From: Blepharisma japonicum
Lineage: Eukaryota > Ciliophora > Heterotrichea > Heterotrichida > Blepharismidae
NCBI GenBank assembly: GCA_949751835.1
Contig: CATKHK010000007.1
Span: 248,001 to 312,000 of the forward strand
Direction: 5' to 3'
Length of the DNA: 64,000 nt
Shown here: positions 1 to 10,645 of the stretch, in pieces
How the letters are laid out: each line of letters begins with the position of its first letter
How positions within the stretch are numbered: the first letter of the stretch is position 1
Program-made: the position numbers and the translations under genes
Notes under the pieces: model-generated
What the model was told of the DNA's origin: nothing
Database searches by the model: none
Seen by the model: only the letters and a program-made list of their open reading frames with translations

Positions 1-219
1 AAAGCAATATTTAGAGCTGATGTTAGACTGTCTAAAGAAGAAATGGGGGATGAGGTAACTGCTGATAATGACTTATTCAAAGTGAAGCCAATGAAAATTG
101 ATGATTACAAGTTTTTGAAAATTTTAAATGTAAATCGACTTGACCAAAGGGAAGATGAGTGCAAATATATAGCAGAAAAATATGAAAAAGATCCTGATTA
201 TTGTTTATGTGACTTTTAA
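1..219 (+). CDS. 3' end of an unrecognised gene
   Basis: The frame is open from the first base of the window to a TAA at 217-219, giving the last 72 residues of a protein whose start lies upstream. The fragment is acidic and lysine-rich and ends DPDYCLCDF. I recognise no domain. Only the C-terminus is visible and codon usage resembles the neighbours, so it is probably a true gene end, but its product is unknown. Confidence 0.55.
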   Translation, partial: KAIFRADVRLSKEEMGDEVTADNDLFKVKPMKIDDYKFLKILNVNRLDQREDECKYIAEKYEKDPDYCLCDF

Positions 220-364
220 TGACGAGTAATAAATGTTAACACAAGCTAGGCTAATTTAAATTCTTTGAATATTTTCCAAGTAATATTCATACAAATAAAT
301 CTATATTAAAAAATCTGTTCAGGAATAAAAATACCTCAAAACTTCTAAGCTTATTTTCCTATAA

Positions 365-2512
365 ATGTTAATTTTTGGTAAAGCATGCGGTGGCTCTCGG
401 AAAAAAGGTCAACCTAGAAAAGATCTCGACCTCAAAATTTTAAGCCAAAGATACAGATTTACAGACCCAGAACTTATCCTCTACAAGCAGCGCTTTGAAC
501 GCATTGCAAGAGGGCTAGGCTTCACTATAGAAGACTTTCGAGAAAATATGGGACTCCTTGGAATGAAATCGACCCGTTTAATAGCAGATAGGATTTTTGC
601 AGTCATGAACAAATCGAAATCGGGGATTGTAACCCTTGAAGAGTATTTAAGCTACACAAATATTTTAATGAATGGAACTAAGCCAGAAAAAGCCCAACAA
701 AGTTTCAAATTAATAAAAAATGCAGGGCTAGGGAATATTACTTACAGTGAATTTTCAAGCTGAATCATTAATGTTTGAAAAATGTATAATACTTTGACAG
801 GAATTGAGGTATCTGCAACACAAGAGGATATTCGGTATTATTTTGACCTCCTGGATTTAAAAAAAGATAATGAAGTTGATTTAGAAGAGTATACTGAATC
901 AATGGGGAAAAATGAAAACCTGTTTGAATGGTTCGATTTTGTAAATAAAAGAATTACTGATAAGATAAACCCACCTAATGTTGACCAAAAAAGACTCGAA
1001 AATATGAGCTATAAAGAATCAATAGAAAATATAGAAGATGATATAAAAGATTGTCTGAGTGTAATCAATGGTTTAGATAATGAAAAAACAGATACCTCAA
1101 AAATGAGAGCTTATAGCCAAAGTGGTATAAATTTTCCGCTCAGAAGAGGAAGCACTTTTTCAAATTATTCCAGCCAAAAATATGAAGTTAATGACAATAG
1201 TACATCAGAAACTGATATTAATATTGGTAATGCAAAAGTTCCAAAAATTTTATTGTCAGAATGCTCTGATGAAGAAAGTGACGAAAATGAAAAAAAGCTG
1301 GAAAAGCTGAAAGAAAAGCTGGTTAATTTATTAGAAAAATTAAAAATATTTAAAGAAAGCGATTTATCAAGCACTCATAGCAGGGTTAAAGAAGATGATT
1401 TAGCCTTATCGAGTGTAGAAATGAAAAATATGCATAGAAAAGACTCAGCAATTCACTGGGGGGATCATGACTGAAATTTAGTTCTAAATATGATGCTTGG
1501 AATACAAAAAGCAGTAAAAGCATCGGCTGTTAATTTAGACTCAACTGCTGATGTAACTAAAGAAGAGTTTAAAGAAAAATCTAAACATAATCTTCTACCA
1601 GGAAAGGAAAATCAAAACAGAAAAGTTTATAAGTTCAGAGATTATGCGCCAATGATTTTCGAACGAATAAGAAGATTTTATGGAATTTCTGCAAGTGAAT
1701 ATACAAAATCCTTAGGTGTTGAAAAAATAATGCAAAGCTTAATGATCAATGAATTTTCCTCTTTAGAAGGCCAATGCTCATCAGGAAAAAGTGGAAGCTT
1801 TTTCTACTTCAGTGATGATGGGAAATATATATTAAAAACTTTGAAACGAGAGGAATATTTATTTTTAAGAAAAATTTTACCTGACTATTACTTTCATGTT
1901 ATGAAAAATCCTCACACTCTAATCACTAGGTTCTTTGGTTTTCACAAATTAATAGTAAGTGTTGGACACATGCTTTATTTTGTGGTAATGGGAAACGTCT
2001 TCAAATCTGGACACGAACTGCAAGAAGTCTTTGACCTAAAAGGCTCTACATATGGAAGATCTACCAATCCAAATGCAGATAAATCAGTAGCAAGAAAAGA
2101 TTTAGATTTTCTTCAATTAAATAAAAAAATTATCATAGGAAAGGACAGAAAAAGACTATTAATCCAGCAAATAGAGAGAGACTCAGAACTAATGGTCAAT
2201 TTAAATATCATCGATTACAGCTTGCTATTAGGCATTCATGAAATGCAAAATAATATAGAAATTATAAATAAGCTTGCTAATCACTCAGATTTTATCCCAT
2301 TTGTTGAAAGAGATAATGGTGGAATAATTAGCAGTGACGGAAAAACGCTTTATTTTATGGGAATTATTGACATATTAACACATTATGGAAGCAAGAAAAA
2401 AGTAGAGCATATGCTAAAAGCAGCACTCCACGACAAAAAGGCAGTTTCTTGCGCTCCACCAGGATTTTATGCGCAGAGATTTATCACTTTTCTTGATTCT
2501 TTGATTGAGTAA
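365..2512 (+). CDS. EF-hand / phosphatidylinositol-4-phosphate 5-kinase fusion
   Basis: This is one 715-residue frame once the TGA codons at 761, 776 and 1472 are read as Trp. The N-terminal part has two EF-hand-like loops, about residues 82-93 (NKSKSGIVTLEE, degenerate) and 164-175 (DLKKDNEVDLEE), then an acidic linker. The C-terminal ~300 residues are a PIP kinase catalytic domain with SGSFFYF, FDLKGSTYGRS, IIDYSLLLGIH, IDILTHYG and PGFYAQRF. The activation loop reads KKVEH; Glu at this place is typical of type I kinases that make PI(4,5)P2 from PI4P, whereas type II enzymes have Ala. It would act at membranes, probably under calcium control. The start is the first ATG after an in-frame TAA. 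A similar EF-hand/PIP5K fusion is known in Plasmodium. I see no introns. Confidence 0.9.
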
Positions 2513-2556
2513 TTAATTGTATAAAATTGATTAATTATTTAATTTATATTGCTAAA

Positions 2557-4587
2557 TTACGCAATACTCACCCATTTTTCAAAGAAATTTCTTTCAGTTT
2601 GCCTCACGTAATTTTCTATAATTTTGACAAAAGCATGAAGGTTTTTCTTTTTGAGATTTCTTTCTTGTGATTTTGCCTGCCATGCAAAGAAAGCGACCTT
2701 GAAAAGCGAAGATTTCTTCAATTTGACTCTAAAAATGTAAGATACAATTTGACTTAAGCCTTCTGGGCATTCGTCTTGATTGACATTTTTTAAAAAACTT
2801 GAAGTGTCAAGGGTTGAGTTATAAAAACTTTCCCCTGAATACACAAAAGACTTGTCAAAATTTAGAGAAGATTCAATTCTGGAAATGGGCTTATAGGAAA
2901 GTTGATAAGACGTGAATTTTATTACTTTTGGTTTTTTAGGAGCTTCCATAAAAGATCCAGAAACTTGTTGATTTCATTTTGTCCATGCCTGAAGAACACA
3001 GATCATAAGAATATGATCTAAGTTTCTTAGAGCTGCTTTAATAATTTTATGTGATTTTTTTAATGGCTCTGCTTTGTGCTCTTCCCTATATTCCAATGAA
3101 GTAAATGCTTTTTGCTTTGGCGTGAAAATTTTCACTGCAATGACCTCATCAACTCTTGTTACAACATTCCTTGTGACAGTTTCAATTTCTTCTACCTCTT
3201 CAATGTATTCTGGGCTTTTCCATGTTTCAAAAGCTCTTAAGAGATCTCTGTTTAAAATAAAATTCAAATTTCGTAAAATTGTTTTTCTGAATTTAAATCT
3301 TTCAGAACCCAACAAAGCATCATCTCTAGGCAATGATTTTCACTTAAAAAATGCTGTTTTTATGTTATACCTAACAATATGTGCTAAATTCAGTAAATGT
3401 GACTTCCCATTCGCTTCTTGCGAAATTGTTGGCTTTTTCATTCTTACAAGCCAAGTTCTCAAACTTTTTTTGATTAAATTTAGCAAATGCTGAAGCCTGC
3501 ACTTCAGAATTGTAAGTTTAAACGATCTCTGCTTTATATCATCAAAATAGTTCCTTTTTTTAATATAAATCATTTTTGATATCCCAAAAAGAGCTACATT
3601 TTGTGCAGAAGATACATAATCTTCGTATTTTCGCTTAGTTTCGTTAATTTCATCTTCAAGCACTAGCTGTTTTCATCTAAAAAAACCTTCGCATATGCTT
3701 AAATATGCATTTGTATTATAAAAATGAAAGCTTGCTCAGCTAAGCTTTTTGAGCCATTTCATTGCATTTTGGTGATTCTGAATTTGATCAATTTTATCAT
3801 AAAATATTTGAATATTTCCTTTTCATTTGATAAGAAATTCCTTCATAAGCCCATGGTACCTTAAAGTTCCACAATGAATGATATGACCTAAAACTCCAAC
3901 CCCTGATGTTAATCGTGAATGGGGTAAAACTTTAAATTTAGGAACATAGGTATGAGATTTTACACTTTGAAAATATCATCTATACAAAGCATCTTGATCC
4001 AAGTGAATTTTAGTTGACATCACCATTCGTTTAACTGATTCTGTTAGAATATTCTTTTTTTCCGAAGGTGTTAATTTAATTTTTTTGAATTTTTTGTGAA
4101 CATGTGTACGATGAGACTTTATCCTTAGTAGATTAATTTGATTTTTTTCAAACAAAGGATGAACTACAAGCTTAAAAATGTGATTATAACGTCTCCTCAT
4201 TACTTTAGTAATGGAATATGAAAAAACCATAGCTTTGTATTCAATAGAATCATCAGCATAACCTATAGACTCGCTGTGGAAGGTTGACCCATCAGTTCGA
4301 CTTGGTGGTCGACTTTCACTAAATTTATATGAAGAAGAAGACTCGCTATAGCCTTCAGAGTCTTCTCGGTCTAACTGATTTTCCTGGACTGTATATGACC
4401 GACGTACATATGGAATATATTTTCTCACACTTGGAGCTGGCTCTTCTTGATCATTTTCCTGGAATTCTTGAGCCACATTTTGAATACACTGGACAGCAAG
4501 GTTTAAATTCTCAGCCTTAGATAGAGTTGATATAATAGAATAAACTTCATTTGTGGAAGATGATTTTGGATTTCTATATCTCGCCAT
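2557..4587 (-). CDS. Tryptophan-rich helical repeat protein (Sfi1-like?)
   Basis: With TGA as Trp this is one continuous 676-codon frame from ATG at 4587 to TAA at 2557; several internal TGAs lie at the same kind of position within repeats. After a Ser/Glu-rich N-terminus (about 120 residues) the rest is basic and helical, with recurring units in which a hydrophobic run ends in Trp: MKWLKKL, FFRWKQ, LRTWLVRMKK, FETWKS, LQAWTKW, FAWQAKS, FFEKWVS. Such spaced L..W units recall Sfi1 centrin-binding repeats, so a centrin or basal-body partner is possible. This is inference from pattern only. It is convergent with the PIP5-kinase gene, with 44 nt between the stop codons. Confidence 0.6.
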
Positions 4588-5396
4588 TCGGTTAAATTGT
4601 AAATTTATTTTTAATTAGGTAAATTTTCAGTCGCATTTTCTAGAAATGCGCAACTTTGGCAATTTAAAGAGTTAACTGATAAACAGTTTGAAGAGAAATC
4701 AATACTGAACGGATATTAAAATTACAAATATGGACAAATAACTAATAAATTATTATGAAATCTTTATCTATTATATTTAATTTCATATTTATGTCTGTTT
4801 TTCTTCACAAATTAATGAGAAATTTGATTTTTGTGATATAAGAACAATTTTATCAAAAATCTTTCTAGATCATATATGAATTCTTAAAAATTAAAAGAAT
4901 TTATGCATTATGAATTATTTAGAAATGGAGATAAAAATAAGTAAAATAGTAGGAAATCTTTTGGTACAATTTTAAGAGACCATAATTAATAAATTATATG
5001 AAAAATTATAAAAATTATTGAAAATGGTTTACAATAGATTTCTTTTCAATTCTTTTGATCACTATGGCTCAATTTTACGTGCAACTCGCCCTTTAGTCTT
5101 GCAGCTCTTCTTAATTTGTGGTCTTTTTTCAGGAGGCTCATTGAACAGCAAAGTAAATTTTGAGAAATATAACAAATCAGCCAAGTCAATTCTTTATAAA
5201 CTTGCAGAAATAGAAATCATAGAAAATGAGATTAATAAATAATAAATTCAAGAATTTAGAATCTGATTGATAATTTTAATTGTTTAACTTCATAAAATTG
5301 ATAAAGATTATAAATGATTAAATCCTTCTTCATAAGATTAAAAGAATTCTAAAATAGACCCTTTAAATCACTCATAATTAGTATAATACTTAATAA
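4588..5396. other. AT-rich spacer with one small ORF
   Basis: About 0.8 kb between two minus-strand genes. It is mostly AT-rich, with frequent TAA/TAG in all frames. The only notable frame is 5024-5242 on the plus strand (72 codons from ATG, ends TAA), with a hydrophobic middle (LVLQLFLICGLF) and a charged helical tail. It has no recognisable homology and may be a small gene, a relic or chance. Confidence 0.3.
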
Positions 5397-6974
5397 TTAT
5401 TTAATTAAAGCCAACTGATCTTGCCTTTTCTTGATTTCTTTATTAATTTCAATTTTTAATTGATTCAATAGTTCCATCCCTCTTGCACTTTTTTCTTCAC
5501 TAAATTCTGATGTTTCTATTTGCTCATACAATGTCTCTATGACAGAATGCACTATTTTTATCATTTCGTTATCATTTTTCCTTTTCTTTATTTTTTCCAT
5601 ATTCTTAATATTTATTTTCTTCTGCTTTTTTTCTTTGCTCTCTTCATTTCTTTCAAAATTCTCTTCCAAACTGTGATGCTTGAATTCTTCAATTTCTGGA
5701 GGATGGTTTCTTGGCCTCACTGGCCAGACTGGGTCATTTAATCTTCCATCAAATAAAATAACTTTATAGGCTAAAGCCATCCTGATTATTATGTAAATTT
5801 CCCCAACAGGTGGGAATTTTAGCAGTCTTCTCATGATTCCAGTGCTGTCGCTTGTCATCAGAAAATCTTTTACAAAGATAATCATTGCGACACAGACTAA
5901 GTCTAAAAGTCCTAAATGGTTTACAAAATCTAATTTACCTGTGATTGCTTCGCTTTCATTTGAATAATCTCAACCTATACAAGCGAATATAGAATCCCAT
6001 ACTATAATTGTGTTGGGAAAGCTTAATTCTCGACTTAGCATGCATCTTATATATCTTTGCAGATAGATCTGTGGCTCAATTTTTTCTTCTTCTAAGTGAT
6101 CATAAAGGTCTTTGTCAATAGCTTTCAATAATCTATGATGAATTTTGTGGCATCGCTTTAAGATTGGTGATGCATTTTCTTCATTACTTTTATCTTGATT
6201 TACTAAATCATTCCTTTCTGTTTCCCATGAAAATAGTTTATCTTTTTGAGACTTAGGCTTATTGCTAACCACTGGCTGGAACATTTCCATCATTCCTAGC
6301 TCCATAATCCGTTTGAAAATCCAAAATGTGTCTGCTTCTATATAATTTGGGTCATTTAAAATATTCAAGCATTGTGCAGCATCTTCGGCAATCTCTAATA
6401 TCCCTTGTGCTTGCTCTGAGTACACAACAAATAGCACAAGTCCTAATAATTCATGCATTCCTTGTTTATATGAAATAATTGGATTTAGTTTGCACCATGT
6501 GAATAATGCATTTGTCATGATTTCTTTGATAGGCTCCATCTGGAATAGCAATCTGTCTTGATAAGCTCTTTCTACATCTTGTCTAATAGTTTGCCTTAAT
6601 TGGAAGTCTTGATGATAATTATTTCAAGGGTTCTATATATTTTTTACATCTGGATCTGGAGATAATGGATTGAAAATCAGTGGATCTAAGTCCTTAACTG
6701 GGGCTTTCTAATTAGTAAATACTCCATGGATTTCTTTTAAAGTTGCATACTCTTCTCGAAGATTTCGGGTAATTAAAATTCAGTTTTCAACTGACTCATG
6801 CTCTGGAAAAATCCCTAGGAAAATTCTTCAGCTTATAAATCGGTTGTGCAATAAGCCTAAATAACCGTCTAATGCAATCTGCCTTAGACTTGCATAGTTC
6901 TCTTTGATGAAAAATGTTTTTTCGAACTGTTTAGGATTTAATAGATAATCTAGTGGGACAAGCTCTTCAGTCAT
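5397..6974 (-). CDS. TBC-domain Rab GTPase-activating protein, TBC1D5-like
   Basis: The gene encodes about 515 residues in three exons. Two 15-nt introns (minus strand) lie at 6708-6722 (GTATTTACTAATTAG) and 6633-6647 (GTAAAAAATATATAG); removing them joins the NPLSPDPD and NPWNNYHQD parts into the typical start of a TBC1D5-type domain. The Arg-finger motif IRQDVER and the Gln-finger motif YKQGMHELLG are both intact, so GAP activity on a Rab is expected; TBC1D5 relatives act on Rab7 with retromer at endosomes. Other TBC landmarks include FWIFKRIME and WDSIFA. The C-terminus is a Lys/Glu-rich coiled coil. TGA is read as Trp in the WDYSNE stretch near 5970. The start ATG at 6974 follows an in-frame upstream stop. 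Confidence 0.88.
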
Positions 6975-7070
6975 TTTATTTAAATAACATTTTTTTTTCA
7001 AGTTTTTTAAAGCTAAATAAAGATTTTAATCATGCGATCCTTTTATATGTTTGAAATAACTAATAAATTC

Positions 7071-8070
7071 TTAACTATAATGCAAGTCTTGGGACTTTTT
7101 GAAGAAATAGCCACGCACAAAGAAAGCTATAGCTAAAAGTATTGTAATTCCTCCTACCACAATATAAGCAATCCCCAGAAAATCGTTTCTTCCTCCAAGT
7201 GCGTTTGCAGTTGATATAACTACATACTTTTTCCCATCAAAATCCGATATATCATAAGTGCTATTAATTTGAACTGTATAAGTCCCCACTGTAAGGTCAT
7301 CTTCTATCCTCCCCCACAATTTTCTGAAATTCGGCAGTCCAGAAACCCTCATCCACACTATAAAATGTTCTATATAGAAATTTACCATCTTCCACATCTT
7401 TCCACTGCTTTTTTTGCCAATTTTTCAGATTTTTGAATTTCCTATCTTTATCTGAAGGCCAGGCAATGTCATTTTCTAATATATTAACTCTGTGTCCGTT
7501 TTGGTCCCACATAATAAAAGTATCATTAAAAAAAGTTTTCGCGATAAGCCCACATGGGTTGGCTACATCTTTATCAGTCAAATCCCAGCCGCCTTCTCTA
7601 TATTTCGGCTCAATCCCTAGGTCTTCCATTGTAACAATAGGGTCACAATCTGTGCTTACCGATCCTTTAGATAAATCGTTTCCCATCAGCTGGTTTTGTG
7701 ATTTGGATTTTACATATCTTCGATGGTTTTGGTAAAAATTGTCAAGTTCATAGTAAAAATACACTGTGGAGCTCATTTCATCGGTAACATCAAAGGTAAT
7801 ATTGCAAAGACTCTCTCTGTCATATTTGGTTTTGTCACATTCTCCTACGTTGTCATACCGCTTACGGTGCTCAATGATTTCTAAAGAATACGACAATAAA
7901 ACGCTCCCTACAATTATAAAAATCGACCCTAAAGTTGTAAAAATAATCACAGCTGATTTAACTGTAGGAACTGGCTTGTAAGCTTTCATTGTCTGCTGAC
8001 GAAAAGGGGTGTTTCGAGGCTTGCGATTGTGCTGCTCTTCTCCTAAAGGAACTACTTGTCCGTCTGCCAT
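7071..8070 (-). CDS. CDC50/LEM3-family subunit of P4-ATPase lipid flippases
   Basis: The gene encodes 327 residues in two exons. A 16-nt intron (7370-7385; GTAAATTTCTATATAG on the minus strand) restores the frame into EHFIVWMRVSGLPNF, the most conserved stretch of the family; all other introns found here are 15 nt. Topology is typical: a cytoplasmic N-terminus with KAYKPVPTVKS, TM1 (about residues 38-60), a large ectodomain with conserved cysteines, then NDFLGIAYIVVGG and TM2 near the C-terminus. CDC50 proteins chaperone P4-ATPases out of the ER and are needed for aminophospholipid flipping. The start codon is only 5 nt beyond the stop of the upstream gene on the same strand, unless the internal Met28 is used. 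Confidence 0.92.
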
Positions 8071-8075
8071 TTTAA

Positions 8076-8636
8076 TTATGAATTAATTTGGTTATTTAAA
8101 GCTTGCAACGTTTCCAAGGTGGGAAAAAGAGACTTTGACTGGGTAGAAATCTGAGACATGACATCTGTGTAGTGAAGGATATTTTTATCTGTATTTTCGA
8201 TTTCATGCTTGATTTTTTCTATTGCACTTTCAATTTCGCCACAGGTAGGTAGTTTATTGATGGCTCGGGCTTCTTCTTCATATTCAATTAAATTGGATCT
8301 TAAGGATTTTTCGTGGGAGTACTCTTCTTTTAAGGCTTGAATTTCTTGCTTGTAGCTGTCTATTTTGTCTTGTAAAGCCTCAGTTTGGGAGATTAAATAG
8401 TTTCAGTCAGCTTCATAAGAGTAATGAGATAATTCTCTTTTTTCTGCGATATATTCAAGCTCTTTGATGCCTTCTTTCAAGTCGTTTAAGAGTTTTTCGC
8501 TTTGACTTGGATGAATGTTTTTGAAATCAACTATGTGACCAAGTTCTAAACATTTTATAGCGAAATTTCGTAATGCAGGGCTTTCTTTGTAGAGGAGTCG
8601 ATTTAGCAGGGCATCTTCTTCGTTTAATTTTTTCAT
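8076..8636 (-). CDS. THOC7-like coiled-coil protein (THO/TREX complex)
   Basis: The gene encodes 186 residues with a single TGA-Trp codon at about residue 78. Near the N-terminus it has DALLNRLLY, resembling the RLL segment of THO complex subunit 7. Then follow long coiled coils with a KSLRSNLIEYEEEARAINKLP stretch that parallels the KxxR.NR.EYDALA..I...P region of THOC7. THO binds nascent mRNA and couples transcription to export. The size fits THOC7 (about 200 residues). The match is by eye over weakly conserved coiled coil, so the assignment is tentative. It lies head-to-tail with the CDC50 gene, 5 nt apart. Confidence 0.6.
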
Positions 8637-8943
8637 ATTTATAATTGTTTATTATTTAAGTAAGTAGATATAAGATTTCGAAGAGCAATGAAAAATGCAG
8701 TTAAAATTAACTTTTGTAACATATAATGAGGATAAAACAGTCGAGAAATGAAAAATAACTTTCCTAAAATGCAAAAAGACTTCTGCTGTAAAATAGAGCA
8801 TTTCTCTGCTTTATCTTTACAATATTTAAAATATGAGTGTTGTTACCATAGACAAAAGACACAATGAAAAAAATTCTGATGACTATGGAAATTATGTGGA
8901 GAAAATAAATATGAATACTAAGCTTTATATATAATTTTTATTA

Positions 8944-10401
8944 ATGAATTTAATAAGTTTAGGAGGAGAGCACACTGAAGAGGCATGCATATACTGTAAA
9001 AAGGGTCCATCCACCGTTTTTGGTTTTTATTGTAAAGAATTGAGTGTAGAAAACTACGAAAAATTAATGCTTAAAGGATATAGAAGATGAGGTGACATCT
9101 GCTATGTCCCAATCATAGAAAAGTCATGCTGCAAGCTAATTTCTTTAAGATGCAATACAATTTTATATAAGCCTAATAAAAGCCAAAAAAAAGTCCAAAA
9201 GAAATTTGTCCGCTATTTAAACGCATCAAAAAATCTAGCAAAAAGTAAAAAAAGAACACACGAAATATTGACAATTCCAAATGATTTAAAAGAAAAACTA
9301 AAGAATACTGTAGAAGCTGCTTGCGAAGCATTGGGTATCAGTTTTGAAGATAAATTATGCATTATCAAAAGAAACTCACCTAATAGAAAAGAAAGATTTG
9401 GAGATTACTCTATAAGTTCTGCTATAACTATTCACATTAAAGCAAAACAGAATGGCCAAAATTTGAAACTATCTGATATAACAGAACTATTGCAAAATTA
9501 TTTTGAAATAGAAATAAGTAACAGCAAATGAAGGATCTTTTCTGTTGAGAATGGATTTATCAATCTACTCGAAAATGAAATTGAAGAGATAAAGTTTCTG
9601 GATAAAAATAAAGATGAAAATAAAAGTTCAGCACTTCCTCATACTTACGAGCAAGAATTGGTTGATAGTGATTTTTCTCAAGAATCATATGAATTATATA
9701 AAGAGTATATCAAGGCTGTGCATGGTGAGACGCCAACCAACCTATCAATTGAGCATTATGTGCAAACTGTATGCAAATCATCTTTAATAAAAGAGCAGCC
9801 ATCTCAAGAGTATCCTTATGGGCTAGGAAGCTTCCACATGCTTCATAAAATTGATGGGGTTTTAGTCGCTGTTGGTGCCATTGACATTCTCCCCAGCGGA
9901 GTTTCCGCAGTATATTTCTTTTATTCTCCAAAATTATTCTTTTTGTCGCCAGGGATCTTTTCTATAATGAAGGAAATAGAATTTGTTCAAAAACATCTCT
10001 CTGAAAATTTTAAGTACTACTATTTGGGCTTTTATATTAATAACATCCAAAAAATGAAGTATAAAGGGGAATTTTATCCAAGTGAACTACTTTGTCCTAA
10101 AAAATTTGTATGAGTTCCTATTGAAAATTGTTTGGAAGATCAAAACCATAACTTTTTAGAGCTTGCAGGCTGTTACTCTCCAACCAGCTGTCTTCCTAAA
10201 GATCAAGATATGGACTTTTCAAACATTGATGTACTGTCTTTTATTAATGAAAATGCAAAAATTTCAGTTGATAATGCGATACATACTATTTCAAGTTTAG
10301 ATCAAAATTTTAGGCAGGCTATATTAGAAAGACTGACAGAAGCTTTGCATTATATAGGAAAGCATTTATTCAAAAATTTTATCTTTTCATTCATAAATTA
10401 A
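8944..10401 (+). CDS. ATE1: Arginyl-tRNA--protein transferase
   Basis: The gene encodes 485 residues, intronless, with TGA as Trp in GYRRWGDICY, in the central linker and in KKFVWVPIENC. The N-terminal ATE domain has the cysteine pattern CIYCKKG, FYCKELSVENYEKLM, ICYVP and SCCKLISLRC, which is the iron-sulfur or metal-binding and regulatory part of the family. The C-terminal domain has SYELYKEYIKAVHG, GSFHMLHKIDGVLVAVGAIDILP, SAVYFFYSP, YYLGFYINNIQKMKYKG and PSELLCP, all family signatures. The enzyme adds Arg to N-terminal Asp/Glu/oxidised Cys in the Arg/N-degron pathway. The ATG at 8944 is the first ATG upstream of the Cys motifs. The length is a little under the usual 500-520. Confidence 0.95.
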
Positions 10402-10645
10402 TTTTTCAGCTTAAAATTATTGTGAGAGTCTTGATTATTAAATATTCAAATTTATAATGAATAATACATCTAATTAAGTGAAAGCGCAGCTTGTAAGTTC
10501 TTCTTTGTCTGTCTCAATTGCAAAATATTTATTTTCAAGTTTGATTAATAAAAATAACATATTATAATTAATTTCATTGATGAAAATTGAAACATACTAA
10601 TAAAACCTAAATTTAAGAAAAATTCAATGGTGCATCAAGATAAAA

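Noticed and set aside
7297-7397. Frameshift in the CDC50 gene
   Set aside because: A 16-nt intron just upstream explains the change of frame and restores the conserved sequence.
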